Shown here in pieces: positions 45,001 to 61,400 of a DNA stretch of 64,000 nucleotides (positions within the stretch are counted from its first letter, which is position 1; each line of letters begins with the position of its first letter). This DNA comes from Bathymodiolus brooksi (Eukaryota; Mollusca; Bivalvia; Mytilida; Modiolidae). The notes beneath the pieces are model-generated. The model had not been told where the DNA came from. It searched no databases and worked only from the letters and a program-made list of their open reading frames with translations. The position numbers were made by a program, and so were the translations under genes. The stretch spans positions 4,402,001 to 4,466,000 of the forward strand of contig OY804578.1 of assembly GCA_963680875.1 (NCBI GenBank), given 5' to 3'.

Positions 45001-48000
45001 ATAAGTGTTAACAGTACAGCATGTGTAGACGACATCGTACTGGATATAGAATAGGAAATATAAGTGTTAACAGTACAGCATGTGTAGACGACATCGTACA
45101 GGATATAGAATAGGAAATATAAGTGTTAACAGTACAGTATGTGTAGACGACATCCTACTGGATATAGAATAGGAAATATAAGTGTTAACAGTACTGTACA
45201 GCATGTGTAGACGACATCGTACTGGATATAGAATAGGAAATATAAGTATTAATTGTACTGTACAGCATGTGTAGACGACATCGTACTGGATATAGAATAG
45301 GAAATATAAGTGTTAACAGTACAGCATGTGTAGACGACATCCTACTGGATATAGAATAGGAAATATAAGTGTTAACAATACAGCATGTGTAGACGACATC
45401 GTACAGGATATAGAATAGGAAATATAAGTGTTAACAGTACAGCATGTGTAGACGACATCGTACTGGATATAGAATAGGAAATATAAGTGTTAACAGTACA
45501 GCATGTGTAGACGACATCGCACTGGATATATAATAGGAAATATAAGTATTAATAGTACAGCATGTGTAGACGACATCGTACTGGATATAGAATAGGAAAT
45601 ATAAGTGTTAACAGTACAGCATGTGTAGACGACATCGTACTGGATATAGAATAAGAAATATAAGTGTTAACAGTACAGCATGTGTAGACGACATCGTACT
45701 GGATATAGAATAGGAAATATAAGTGTTAACAGTACAACATGTGTAGACGACATCGTACTGGACATAGAATAGGAAATATAAGTGTTAACAGTACAACATG
45801 TGTAGACGACATCGTACTGGATATAGAATAGGAAATATAAGTGTTAACAGTACAGCATGTGTAGACGACATCGTACTGGATATAGAATAGGAAATATAAG
45901 TGTTAATAGTACAGCGCGTGTAGACGACATCGTACTGGATATAGAATAGGAAATATAAGTGTTAACAGTACAGCATGTGTAGACGACATCGTACTGGATA
46001 TAGAATAGGAAATATAAGTGTTAACAGTACAGCATGTGTAGACCACATCGTACTGGATATAGAATAGGAAATATAAGTGTTAACAGTACAACATGTGTAG
46101 ACGACATCGTACAGCATATAGAATAGGAAATATAAGTGTTAATAGTACTGTACAGCATGTGTAGAAGACATCGTACTGGATATATAATAGGAAATATAAG
46201 TATTAATAGTACTGTACAGCATGTGTAGACGACATCGTACTGGATAGAGAATAGGAAATATAAGTGTTAACAGTACAGCATGTGTAGACGACATCGTACT
46301 GGATATAGAATAGGAAATATAAGTGTTAACAGTACAGCATGTGTAGACGACATCGTACTGGATATAGAATAGGAAATATAAGTGTTAACAGTACAGCATG
46401 TGTAGACGACATCGTACTGGATATAGAATAGGAAATATAAGTGTTAATAGTACAGCATGTGTAGACGACATCGTACTGGATATAGAATAGGAAATATAAG
46501 TGTTATCAGTACAGCATGTGTAGACGACATCGTACAGGATATAGAATCGGAAATATAAGTGTTAATAGTACTGTACAGCATGTGTAGACGACATCGTACT
46601 GGATATAGAATAGGAAATATAAGTGTTAACAGTACAGCATGTGTAGACGACATCGTACTGGATATAGAATAGGAAATATAAGTATTAATTGTACTGTACA
46701 GCATGTGTAGAAGACATCGTACTGGATATAGAATAGGAAATATAAGTGTTAACAGTACAGCATGTGTAGACGACATCGTACTGGATATAGAATAGGAAAT
46801 ATAAGTGTTAACAGTACAGCATGTGTAGACGACATCGTACTGGATATAGAATAGGAAATATAAGTGTTAACAGTACAGCATGTGTAGACGACATCGTACT
46901 GGATATAGAATAGGAAATATAAGTGTTAACAGTACAGCATGTGTAGACGACATCGTACTGGATATAGAATAGGAAATATAAGTGTTAACAGTACAGCATG
47001 TGTAGACGACATCGCACTGGATATAGAATAGGAAATATAAGTGTTAACAGTAGAGCATGTGTAGACGACATCGTACTGGATATAGAATAGTAAATATAAG
47101 TATTAATAGTACTGTACAGCATGTGTAGACGACATCGTACCGGATATAGAATAGGAAATATAAGTGTTAACAGTACAGCATGTGTAGACGACATTGTACT
47201 GGATATAGAATAGGAAATATAAGTGTTAACAGTACAGCATGTGTAGACGACATCGTACTGGATATAGAATAGGAAATATAAGTGTTAATAGTACAGCATG
47301 TGTAGACGACATCGTACTGGATATAGAATAGGAAATATAAGTGTTAACAGTACAGCATGTGTAGACGACATCGTACAGGATATAGAATCGGAAATATAAG
47401 TGTTAATAGTACTGTACAGCATGTGTAGACGACATCGTACTGAATATAGAATAGGAAATATAAGTGTTAACAGTACAGCATGTGTAGACGACATCGCACT
47501 GGATATATAATAGGAAATATAAGTATTAATTGTACTGTACAGCATGTGTAGACGACATCGTACTGGATATAGAATAGGAAATATAAGTGTTAACAGTACA
47601 GCATGTGTAGACGACATCGTACTGGATATAGAATAGGAAATATAAGTGTTAACAATACAGCATGTGTAGACGACATCGTACAGGATATAGAATAGGAAAT
47701 ATAAGTGTTAACAGTACAGCATGTGTAGACGACATCGTACTGGATATAGAATAGGAAATATAAGTGTTAACAGTACAGCATGTGTAGACGACATCGCACT
47801 GGATATATAATAGGAAATATAAGTATTAATAGTACAGCATGTGTAGACGGCATCGTACTGGATATAGAATAGGAAATATAAGTGTTAATGGTACAGCATG
47901 TGTAGACGACATCGTACTGGATATAGAATAAGAAATATAAGTGTTAACAGTACAGTATGTGTAGACGACATCCTACTGGATATAGAATAGGAAATATAAG

Positions 48001-51000
48001 TGTTAACAGTACTGTACAGCATGTGTAGACGACATCGTACTGGATATAGAATAGGAAATATAAGTGTTAACAGTACAACATGTGTAGACGACATCGTACT
48101 GGATATAGAATAGGAAATATAAGTGTTAACAGTACAGCATGTGTAGACGACATCGTACTGGATATAGAATAGGAAATATAAGTGTTAACAGTACAGCATG
48201 TGTAGACGACATCGTACTGGATATAGAATAGGAAATATAAGTGTTAACAGTACAGCATGTGTAGACGACATCGTACAGGATATAGAATAGGAAATATAAG
48301 TGTTAACAGTACAGTATGTGTAGACGACATCCTACTGGATATAGAATAGGAAATATAAGTGTTAACAGTACTGTACAGCATGTGTAGACGACATCGTACT
48401 GGATATAGAATAGGAAATATAAGTATTAATTGTACTGTACAGCATGTGTAGACGACATCGTACTGGATATAGAATAGGAAATATAAGTGTTAACAGTACA
48501 GCATGTGTAGACGACATCCTACTGGATATAGAATAGGAAATATAAGTGTTAACAATACAGCATGTGTAGACGACATCGTACAGGATATAGAATAGGAAAT
48601 ATAAGTGTTAACAGTACAGCATGTGTAGACGACATCGTACTGGATATAGAATAGGAAATATAAGTGTTAACAGTACAGCATGTGTAGACGACATCGCACT
48701 GGATATATAATAGGAAATATAAGTATTAATAGTACAGCATGTGTAGACGACATCGTACTGGATATAGAATAGGAAATATAAGTGTTAACAGTACAGCATG
48801 TGTAGACGACATCGTACTGGATATAGAATAAGAAATATAAGTGTTAACAGTACAGCATGTGTAGACGACATCGTACTGGATATAGAATAGGAAATATAAG
48901 TGTTAACAGTACAACATGTGTAGACGACATCGTACTGGACATAGAATAGGAAATATAAGTGTTAACAGTACAACATGTGTAGACGACATCGTACTGGATA
49001 TAGAATAGGAAATATAAGTGTTAACAGTACAGCATGTGTAGACGACATCGTACTGGATATAGAATAGGAAATATAAGTATTAATAGTACAGCGCGTGTAG
49101 ACGACATCGTACTGGATATAGAATAGGAAATATAAGTGTTAACAGTACAGCATGTGTAGACGACATCGTACTGGATATAGAATAGGAAATATAAGTGTTA
49201 ACAGTACAGCATGTGTAGACCACATCGTACTGGATATAGAATAGGAAATATAAGTGTTAACAGTACAACATGTGTAGACGACATCGTACAGCATATAGAA
49301 TAGGAAATATAAGTGTTAATAGTACTGTACAGCATGTGTAGAAGACATCGTACTGGATATATAATAGGAAATATAAGTATTAATAGTACTGTACAGCATG
49401 TGTAGACGACATCGTACTGGATAGAGAATAGGAAATATAAGTGTTAACAGTACAGCATGTGTAGACGACATCGTACTGGATATAGAATAGGAAATATAAG
49501 TGTTAACAGTACAGCATGTGTAGACGACATCGTACTGGATATAGAATAGGAAATATAAGTGTTAACAGTACAGCATGTGTAGACGACATCGTACTGGATA
49601 TAGAATAGGAAATATAAGTGTTAATAGTACAGCATGTGTAGACGACATCGTACTGGATATAGAATAGGAAATATAAGTGTTATCAGTACAGCATGTGTAG
49701 ACGACATCGTACAGGATATAGAATCGGAAATATAAGTGTTAATAGTACTGTACAGCATGTGTAGACGACATCGTACTGGATATAGAATAGGAAATATAAG
49801 TGTTAACAGTACAGCATGTGTAGACGACATCGTACTGGATATAGAATAGGAAATATAAGTATTAATTGTACTGTACAGCATGTGTAGAAGACATCGTACT
49901 GGATATAGAATAGGAAATATAAGTGTTAACAGTACAGCATGTGTAGACGACATCGTACTGGATATAGAATAGGAAATATAAGTGTTAACAGTACAGCATG
50001 TGTAGACGACATCGTACTGGATATAGAATAGGAAATATAAGTGTTAACAGTACAGCATGTGTAGACGACATCGTACTGGATATAGAATAGGAAATATAAG
50101 TGTTAACAGTACAGCATGTGTAGACGACATCGTACTGGATATAGAATAGGAAATATAAGTGTTAACAGTACAGCATGTGTAGACGACATCGCACTGGATA
50201 TAGAATAGGAAATATAAGTGTTAACAGTAGAGCATGTGTAGACGACATCGTACTGGATATAGAATAGTAAATATAAGTATTAATAGTACTGTACAGCATG
50301 TGTAGACGACATCGTACCGGATATAGAATAGGAAATATAAGTGTTAACAGTACAGCATGTGTAGACGACATCGTACTGGATATAGAATAGGAAATATAAG
50401 TGTTAACAGTACAGCATGTGTAGACGACATCGTACTGGATATAGAATAGGAAATATAAGTGTTAATAGTACAGCATGTGTAGACGACATCGTACTGGATA
50501 TAGAATAGGAAATATAAGTGTTAACAGTACAGCATGTGTAGACGACATCGTACAGGATATAGAATCGGAAATATAAGTGTTAATAGTACTGTACAGCATG
50601 TGTAGACGACATCGTACTGAATATAGAATAGGAAATATAAGTGTTAACAGTACAGCATGTGTAGACGACATCGCACTGGATATATAATAGGAAATATAAG
50701 TATTAATTGTACTGTACAGCATGTGTAGACGACATCGTACTGGATATAGAATAGGAAATATAAGTGTTAACAGTACAGCATGTGTAGACGACATCGTACT
50801 GGATATAGAATAGGAAATATAAGTGTTAACAATACAGCATGTGTAGACGACATCGTACAGGATATAGAATAGGAAATATAAGTGTTAACAGTACAGCATG
50901 TGTAGACGACATCGTACTGGATATAGAATAGGAAATATAAGTGTTAACAGTACAGCATGTGTAGACGACATCGCACTGGATATATAATAGGAAATATAAG

Positions 51001-51200
51001 TATTAATAGTACAGCATGTGTAGACGGCATCGTACTGGATATAGAATAGGAAATATAAGTGTTAATGGTACAGCATGTGTAGACGACATCGTACTGGATA
51101 TAGAATAAGAAATATAAGTGTTAACAGTACAGCATGTGTAGACGACATCGTACTGGATATAGAATAGGAAATATAAGTGTTAACAGTACAACATGTGTAG
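41690..51200. repeat. Higher-order repeat, 3 x 3,177 bp
   Basis: Three collinear copies run from about 41.69, 44.87 and 48.05 kb. Landmarks at 3,177-bp steps: AGCGCGTG near 42737, 45914 and 49091; GTAGACCACATCG near 42863, 46040 and 49217; GGATAGAGAATAGG near 43065, 46242 and 49419; GTTATCAG near 43325, 46502 and 49679; GAATAGTAAATAT near 43910, 47087 and 50264. 3,177 bp equals exactly 53 monomers with ten 64-mers. Copies differ by isolated bases, such as GGATATAGCATAGG near 44811 in one copy only. The third copy lacks a 64-mer near its right end (about 51.1 kb), after which the phase is lost. Confidence 0.85.
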
Positions 51201-54200
51201 ACGACATCGTACTGGATATAGAATAGGAAATATAAGTGTTAACAGTACAGCATGTGTAGACGACATCGTACTGGATATAGAATAGGAAATATAAGTGTTA
51301 ACAGTACAGCATGTGTAGACGACATCGTACTGGACATAGAATAGGAAATATAAGTGTTAACAGTACAGCATGTGTAGACGACATCGTACTGGATATAGAA
51401 TAGGAAATATAAGTGTTAACAGTACAGCATGTGTAGACGACATCCTACTGGATATAGAATAGGACATATAAGTGTTAACAGTACTGTACAGCATGTGTAG
51501 ACGACATCGTACTGGATATAGAATAGGAAATAAAAGTATTAATTGTACTGTACAGCATGTGTAGACGACATCGTACTGGATATAGAATAGGAAATATAAG
51601 TGTTAACAGTACAGCATGTGTAGACGACATCGTACTGGATATAGAATAGGAAATATAAGTGTTAACAATACAGCATGTGTAGACGACATCGCACTGGATA
51701 TATAATAGGAAATATAAGTATTAATAGTACAGCATGTGTAGACGACATCGTACTGGATATAGAATAGGAAATATAAGTGTTAACAGTACAGCATGTGTAG
51801 ACGACATCGTACTGGATATAGAATAGGAAATATAAGTGTTAACAGTACAGCATGTGTAGACGACATCGCACTGGATATATAATAGGAAATATAAGTATTA
51901 ATAGTACAGCATGTGTAGACGACATCGTACTGGATATAGAATAGGAAATATAAGTGTTAACAGTACAGCATGTGTAGACGACATCGTACTGGATATAGAA
52001 TAAGAAATATAAGTGTTAACAGTACAGCATGTGTAGACGACATCGTACTGGATATAGAATAGGAAATATAAGTGTTAACAGTACAACATGTGTAGACGAC
52101 ATCGTACTGGATATAGAATAGGAAATCTAAGTGTTAACAGTACAGCATGTGTAGACGACATCGTACTGGATATAGAATAGGAAATATAAGTGTTAACAGT
52201 ACAGCATGTGTAGACGACATCGTACTGGACATAGAATAGGAAATATAAGTGTTAACAGTACAGCATGTGTAGACGACATCGTACTGGATATAGAATAGGA
52301 AATATAAGTCTTAACAGTACAGCATGTGTAGACGACATCGTACTGGATATAGAATAGCAAATATAAGTGTTAACAGTACAGCATGTGTAGACGACATCGT
52401 ACTGGATATAGAATAAGAAATATAAGTGTTAATAGTACAGCATGTGCAGACGACATCGTACTGGACATAGAATAGGAAATATAAGGGTTAACAGTACAGC
52501 ATGTGTAGACGACATCGTACTGGATATAGAATAGGAAATATAAGTGTTAATAGTACAGCATGTGTAGACGACATCGTACAGCATATAGAATAGGAAATAT
52601 AAGTGTTAATAGTACTGTACAGCATGTGTAGAAGACATCGTACTGGATATATAATAGGAAATATAAGTATTAATAGTACTGTACAGCATGTGTAGACGAC
52701 ATCGTACTGGATATAGAATAGGAAATATAAGTGTTAACAGTACAGCATGTGTAGACGACATCGTACTGGATATAGAATAGGAAATATAAGTGTTAACAGT
52801 ACAGCATGTGTAGACGACATCGCACTGGATATAGAATAGGAAATATAAGTGTTAACAGTACAGCATGTGTAGACGACATCACACTGGATATAGAATAGGA
52901 AATATAAGTGTTAACAGTAGAGCATGTGTAGACGACATCGTACTGGATATAGAATAGGAAATATAAGTATTAATAGTACTGTACAGCATGTGTAGACGAC
53001 ATCGTACCGGATATAGAATAGGAAATATAAGTGTTAACAGTACAGCATGTTTAGACGACATCGTACTGGATATAGAATAGGAAATATAAGTGTTAACAGT
53101 ACAGCATGTGTAGACGACATCGTACTGGATATAGAATAGGAAATATAAGTGTTAATAGTACAGCATGTGTAGACGACATCGTACTGGATATAGAATAGGA
53201 AATATCAGTGTTAACAGTACAGCATGTGTAGACGACATCGTACAGGATATAGAATAGGAAATATAAGTGTTAATAGTACTATACAGCATGTGTAGACGAC
53301 ATCGTACTGGATATAGAATAGGAAATATAAGTGTTAACAGTACAGCATGTGTAGACGACATCGTACTGGATATAGAATAGGAAATATAAGTGTTAATAGT
53401 AGAGCATGTGTAGACGACATCGTACAGGACATAGAATAGGAAATATAAGTGTTAACAGTACAGCATGTGTAGACGACATCGTACTGGATATAGAATAGGA
53501 AATATAAGTGTTAATAGTACAGCATGTGTAGACGACATCGTACTGGATATAGAATAGGAAATATAAGTGTTAACAGTACAGCATGTGTAGACGACATCGT
53601 ACTGGATATAGAATAGGAAATATAAGTGTTAATAGTACAGCATGTGTAGACGACATCGTACTGGACATAGAATAGGAAATATAAGTGTTAACAGTACAGC
53701 ATGTGTAGACCACATCGTACTGGATATATAATAGGAAATATAAGTGTTAACAGTACAGCATGTGTAGACGACATCGCACTGGATATAGAATAGGAAATAT
53801 AAGTGTTAACAGTACAGCATGTGTAGACGACATCGTACTGGATATATAATAGGAAATATAAGTATTAATAGTACTGTACAGCATGTGTAGACGACATCGT
53901 ACTGGATATAGAATAGGAAATATAAGTGTTAACAGTACAGCATGTGTAGACGACATCGTACTGGATATAGAATAGGAAATATAAGTGTTAACAGTACAGC
54001 ATGTGTAGACGACATCGTACTGGATATAGAATAGGAAATATAAGTGTTAACAGTACAGCATGTGTAGACGACATCGTACTGGATATAGAATAGGAAATAT
54101 AAGTGTTACCAGTACAGCATGTGTAGACGACATCGTACTGGATATAGAATAGGAAATATAAGTGTTAATAGTACAGCATGTGTAGACGACATCGTACTGG

Positions 54201-57200
54201 ATATAGAATAGGAAATATAAGTGTTAACAGTACAGCATGTGTAGACGACATCGTACTGGATATAGAATAGGAAATATAAGTGTTAATAGTACAGCATGCG
54301 TAGACGACATCGTACTGGATATAGAATAGGAAATATAAGTGTTAACAGTACAGCATGTGTAGACGACATCGTACTGGATATAGAATAGGAAATATAAGTG
54401 TTAACAGTACAGCATGTGTAGACGACATCGTACTGGATATAGAATAGGAAATATAAGTGTTAATAGTACTGTACAGCATGTGTAGACGACATCGTACTGG
54501 ATATAGAATAGGAAATATAAGTGTTAACAGTACAGCATGTGTAGACGACATCGTACAGGATATAGAATCGGAAATATAAGTGTTAATAGTACTGTACAGC
54601 ATGTGTAGACGACATCGTACTGAATATAGAATAGGAAATATAAGTGTTAACAGTACAGCATGTGTAGACGACATCGCACTGGATATATAATAGGAAATAT
54701 AAGTATTAATTGTACTGTACAGCATGTGTAGACGACATCGTACTGGATATAGAATAGGAAATATAAGTGTTAACAGTACAGCATGTGTAGACGACATCGT
54801 ACTGGATATAGAATAGGAAATATAAGTGTTAACAATACAGCATGTGTAGACGACATCGTACAGGATATAGAATAGGAAATATAAGTGTTAACAGTACAGC
54901 ATGTGTAGACGACATCGTACTGGATATAGAATAGGAAATATAAGTGTTAACAGTACAGCATGTGTAGACGACATCGTACTGGATATATAATAGGAAATAT
55001 AAGTATTAATAGTACAGCATGTGTAGACGGCATCGTACTGGATATAGAATAGGAAATATAAGTGTTAATGGTACAGCATGTGTAGACGACATCGTACTGG
55101 ATATAGAATAAGAAATATAAGTGTTAACAGTACAGCATGTGTAGACGACATCGTACTGGATATAGAATAGGAAATATAAGTGTTAACAGTACAACATGTG
55201 TAGACGACATCGTACTGGATATAGAATAGGAAATATAAGTGTTAACAGTACAGCATGTGTAGACGACATCGTACTGGATATAGAATAGGAAATATAAGTG
55301 TTAACAGTACAGCATGTGTAGACGACATCGTACTGGACATAGAATAGGAAATATAAGTGTTAACAGTACAGCATGTGTAGACGACATCGTACTGGATATA
55401 GAATAGGAAATATAAGTGTTAACAGTACAGCATGTGTAGACGACATCCTACTGGATATAGAATAGGACATATAAGTGTTAACAGTACTGTACAGCATGTG
55501 TAGACGACATCGTACTGGATATAGAATAGGAAATAAAAGTATTAATTGTACTGTACAGCATGTGTAGACGACATCGTACTGGATATAGAATAGGAAATAT
55601 AAGTGTTAACAGTACATCATGTGTAGACGACATCGTACTGGATATAGAATAGGAAATATAAGTGTTAACAATACAGCATGTGTAGACGACATCGCACTGG
55701 ATATATAATAGGAAATATAAGTATTAATAGTACAGCATGTGTAGACGACATCGTACTGGATATAGAATAGGAAATATAAGTGTTAACAGTACAGCATGTG
55801 TAGACGACATCGTACTGGATATAGAATAGGAAATATAAGTGTTAACAGTACAGCATGTGTAGACGACATCGCACTGGATATATAATAGGAAATATAAGTA
55901 TTAATAGTACAGCATGTGTAGACGACATCGTACTGGATATAGAATAGGAAATATAAGTGTTAACAGTACAGCATGTGTAGACGACATCGTACTGGATATA
56001 GAATAAGAAATATAAGTGTTAACAGTACAGCATGTGTAGACGACATCGTACTGGATATAGAATAGGAAATATAAGTGTTAACAGTACAACATGTGTAGAC
56101 GACATCGTACTGGATATAGAATAGGAAATCTAAGTGTTAACAGTACAGCATGTGTAGACGACATCGTACTGGATATAGAATAGGAAATATAAGTGTTAAC
56201 AGTACAGCATGTGTAGACGACATCGTACTGGACATAGAATAGGAAATATAAGTGTTAACAGTACAGCATGTGTAGACGACATCGTACTGGATATAGAATA
56301 GGAAATATAAGTCTTAACAGTACAGCATGTGTAGACGACATCGTACTGGATATAGAATAGCAAATATAAGTGTTAACAGTACAGCATGTGTAGACGACAT
56401 CGTACTGGATATAGAATAAGAAATATAAGTGTTAATAGTACAGCATGTGCAGACGACATCGTACTGGACATAGAATAGGAAATATAAGGGTTAACAGTAC
56501 AGCATGTGTAGACGACATCGTACTGGATATAGAATAGGAAATATAAGTGTTAATAGTACAGCATGTGTAGACGACATCGTACAGCATATAGAATAGGAAA
56601 TATAAGTGTTAATAGTACTGTACAGCATGTGTAGAAGACATCGTACTGGATATATAATAGGAAATATAAGTATTAATAGTACTGTACAGCATGTGTAGAC
56701 GACATCGTACTGGATATAGAATAGGAAATATAAGTGTTAACAGTACAGCATGTGTAGACGACATCGTACTGGATATAGAATAGGAAATATAAGTGTTAAC
56801 AGTACAGCATGTGTAGACGACATCGCACTGGATATAGAATAGGAAATATAAGTGTTAACAGTACAGCATGTGTAGACAACATCACACTGGATATAGAATA
56901 GGAAATATAAGTGTTAACAGTAGAGCATGTGTAGACGACATCGTACTGGATATAGAATAGGAAATATAAGTATTAATAGTACTGTACAGCATGTGTAGAC
57001 GACATCGTACCGGATATAGAATAGGAAATATAAGTGTTAACAGTACAGCATGTTTAGACGACATCGTACTGGATATAGAATAGGAAATATAAGTGTTAAC
57101 AGTACAGCATGTGTAGACGACATCGTACTGGATATAGAATAGGAAATATAAGTGTTAATAGTACAGCATGTGTAGACGACATCGTACTGGATATAGAATA

Positions 57201-58450
57201 GGAAATATCAGTGTTAACAGTACAGCATGTGTAGACGACATCGTACAGGATATAGAATAGGAAATATAAGTGTTAATAGTACTATACAGCATGTGTAGAC
57301 GACATCGTACTGGATATAGAATAGGAAATATAAGTGTTAACAGTACAGCATGTGTAGACGACATCGTACTGGATATAGAATAGGAAATATAAGTGTTAAT
57401 AGTAGAGCATGTGTAGACGACATCGTACAGGACATAGAATAGGAAATATAAGTGTTAACAGTACAGCATGTGTAGACGACATCGTACTGGATATAGAATA
57501 GGAAATATAAGTGTTAATAGTACAGCATGTGTAGACGACATCGTACTGGATATAGAATAGGAAATATAAGTGTTAACAGTACAGCATGTGTAGACGACAT
57601 CGTACTGGATATAGAATAGGAAATATAAGTGTTAATAGTACAGCATGTGTAGACGACATCGTACTGGACATAGAATAGGAAATATAAGTGTTAACAGTAC
57701 AGCATGTGTAGACCACATCGTACTGGATATATAATAGGAAATATAAGTGTTAACAGTACAGCATGTGTAGACGACATCGCACTGGATATAGAATAGGAAA
57801 TATAAGTGTTAACAGTACAGCATGTGTAGACGACATCGTACTGGATATATAATAGGAAATATAAGTATTAATAGTACTGTACAGCATGTGTAGACGACAT
57901 CGTACTGGATATAGAATAGGAAATATAAGTGTTAACAGTACAGCATGTGTAGACGACATCGTACTGGATATAGAATAGGAAATATAAGTGTTAACAGTAC
58001 AGCATGTGTAGACGACATCGTACTGGATATAGAATAGGAAATATAAGTGTTAACAGTACAGCATGTGTAGACGACATCGTACTGGATATAGAATAGGAAA
58101 TATAAGTGTTACCAGTACAGCATGTGTAGACGACATCGTACTGGATATAGAATAGGAAATATAAGTGTTAATAGTACAGCATGTGTAGACGACATCGTAC
58201 TGGATATAGAATAGGAAATATAAGTGTTAACAGTACAGCATGTGTAGACGACATCGTACTGGATATAGAATAGGAAATATAAGTGTTAATAGTACAGCAT
58301 GCGTAGACGACATCGTACTGGATATAGAATAGGAAATATAAGTGTTAACAGTACAGCATGTGTAGACGACATCGTACTGGATATAGAATAGGAAATATAA
58401 GTGTTAACAGTACAGCATGTGTAGACGACATCGTACTGGATATAGAATAG
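50400..58450. repeat. Tandem segmental duplication, 2 x 4,003 bp
   Basis: GAATCGGAAAT near 50563 and 54566, GTAGACGGCATC near 51021 and 55024, AAATAAAAGTATT near 51530 and 55533, AAGTCTTAAC near 52307 and 56310, AAGGGTTAAC near 52483 and 56486, ATCACACTGG near 52879 and 56882, and AATATCAGTG near 53203 and 57206 are all 4,003 bp apart (67 monomers, ten 64-mers). The left end overlaps the tail of the third 3,177-bp unit, so this duplication captured part of that block and is the younger event. The junction is near 54.4 kb. Confidence 0.85.
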
Positions 58451-61400
58451 GAAATATAAGTGTTAATAGTACTGTACAGCATGTGTAGACGACATCGTAC
58501 TGGATATAGAATAGGAAATATAAGTGTTAACAGTACAGCATGTGTAGACGACATCGTACTGGATATAGAATAGGAAATATAAGTGTTAACAGTACAGCAT
58601 GTGTAGACGACATCGTACTGGATATAGAATAAGAAATATAAGTGTTAACAGTACAGCATGTGTAGACGACATCGTACTGGATATAGAATAGGAAATATAA
58701 GTCTTAACAGTACAGCATGTGTAGACGACATCGTACTGGATATAGAATAGGAAATATAAGTGTTAATAGTACAGCATGTGTAGACGACATCGTACTGGAC
58801 ATAGAATAGGAAATATAAGTGTTAACAGTACAGCATGTGTAGACCACATCGTACTGGATATAGAATAGGAAATATAAGTGTTAACAGTACAGCATGTGTA
58901 GACGACATCGCACTGGATATAGAATAGGAAATATAAGTGTTAACAGTACAGCATGTGTAGACGACATCGTACTGGATATAGAATAGGAAATATAAGTATT
59001 AATAGTACTGTACAGCATGTGTAGACGACATCGTACTGGATATATAATAGGAAATATAAGTGTTAACAGTACAGCATGTGTAGACGACATCGTACTGGAT
59101 ATAGAATAGGAAATATAAGTGTTAACAGTACAGCATGTGTAGACGACATCGTACTGGATATAGAATAGGATATGTAAGTGTTAATAGTACAGCATGTGTA
59201 GACGACATCGTACTGGACATAGAATAGGAAATATAAGTGTTAACAGTACAGCATGTGTAGACCACATCGTACTGGATATATAATAGGAAATATAAGTGTT
59301 AACAGTACAGCATGTGTAGACGACATCGCACTGGATATAGAATAGGAAATATAAGTGTTAACAGTACAGCATGTGTAGACGACATCGTACTGGATATAGA
59401 ATAGGAAATATAAGTATTAATAGTACTGTACAGCATGTGTAGACGACATCGTACTGGATATAGAATAGGAAATATAAGTGTTACCAGTACAGCATGTGTA
59501 GACGACATCGTACTGGATATAGAATAGGAAATATAAGTGTTACCAGTACAGCATGTGTAGACGACATCGTACTGGATATAGAATAGGAAATATAAGTGTT
59601 AATAGTACAGCATGTGTAGACGACATCGTACTGGATATAGAATAGGAAATATAAGTGTTAACAGTACAGCATGTGTAGACGACATCGTACTGGATATAGA
59701 ATAGGAAATATAAGTGTTAATAGTACAGCATGCGTAGACGACATCGTACTGGATATAGAATAGGAAATATAAGTGTTAACAGTACAGCATGTGTAGACGA
59801 CATCGTACTGGATATAGAATAGGAAATATAAGTGTTAATAGTACTGTACAGCATGTGTAGACGACATCGTACTGGATATAGAATAGGAAATATAAGTGTT
59901 AACAGTACAGCATGTGTAGACGACATCGTACTGGATATAGAATAGGAAATATAAGTGTTAACAGTACAGCATGTGTAGACGACATCGTACTGGATATAGA
60001 ATAAGAAATATAAGTGTTAACAGTACAGCATGTGTAGACGACATCGTACTGGATATAGAATAGGAAATATAAGTGTTAACAGTACAGCATGTGTAGACGA
60101 CATCGTACTGGATATAGAATAGGAAATATAAGTGTTAATAGTACAGCATGTGTAGACGACATCGTACTGGACATAGAATAGGAAATATAAGTGTTAACAG
60201 TACAGCATGTGTAGACCACATCGTACTGGATATAGAATAGGAAATATAAGTGTTAACAGTACAGCATGTGTAGACGACATCGCACTGGATATAGAATAGG
60301 AAATATAAGTGTTAACAGTACAGCATGTGTAGACGACATCGTACTGGATATAGAATAGGAAATATAAGTATTAATGGTACTGTACAGCATGTGTAGACGA
60401 CATCGTACTGGATATAGAATAGGAAATATAAGTGTTAACAGTACAGCATGTGTAGACGACATCGTACTGGATATAGAATAGGAAATATAAGTGTTAACAG
60501 TACAGCATGTGTAGACGACATCGTACTGGATATAGAATAGGAAATATAAGTGTTAACAGTACAGCATGTGTAGACGACATCGTACTGGATATAGAATAGG
60601 AAATATAAGTGTTACCAGTACAGCATGTGTAGACGACATCGTACTGGATATAGAATAGGAAATATAAGTGTTAATAGTACAGCATGTGTAGACGACATCG
60701 TACTGGATATAGAATAGGAAATATAAGTGTTAACAGTACAGCATGTGTAGACGACATCGTACTGGATATAGAATAGGAAATATAAGTGTTAATAGTACAG
60801 CATGCGTAGACGACATCGTACTGGATATAGAATAGGAAATATAAGTGTTAACAGTACAGCATGTGTAGACGACATCGTACTGGATATAGAATAGGAAATA
60901 TAAGTGTTAATAGTACTGTACAGCATGTGTAGACGACATCGTACTGGATATAGAATAGGAAATATAAGTGTTAACAGTACAGCATGTGTAGACGACATCG
61001 TACTGGATATAGAATAGGAAATATAAGTGTTAATAGTACAGCATGTGTAAACGACATCGTACTGGACATAGAATAGGAAATATAAGTGTTAACAGTACAG
61101 CATGTATAGACGACATCGTACTGGATATAGAATAGGAAATATAAGTGTTAACAGTACAGCATGTGTAGACGACATCGTACTGGATATAGAATAGGAAATA
61201 TAAGTGTTAATAGTACAGCATGTGTAGACGACATCGTACTGGATATAAAATAGGAAATATAAGTGTTAACAGTACAGCATGTGTAGACGACATCGTACTG
61301 GATATAGAATAGGAAATATAAGTGTTAACAGTACAGCATGTGTAGACGACATCGTACTGGATATAGAATAGGAAATATAAGTGTTAATAGTACTGTACAG

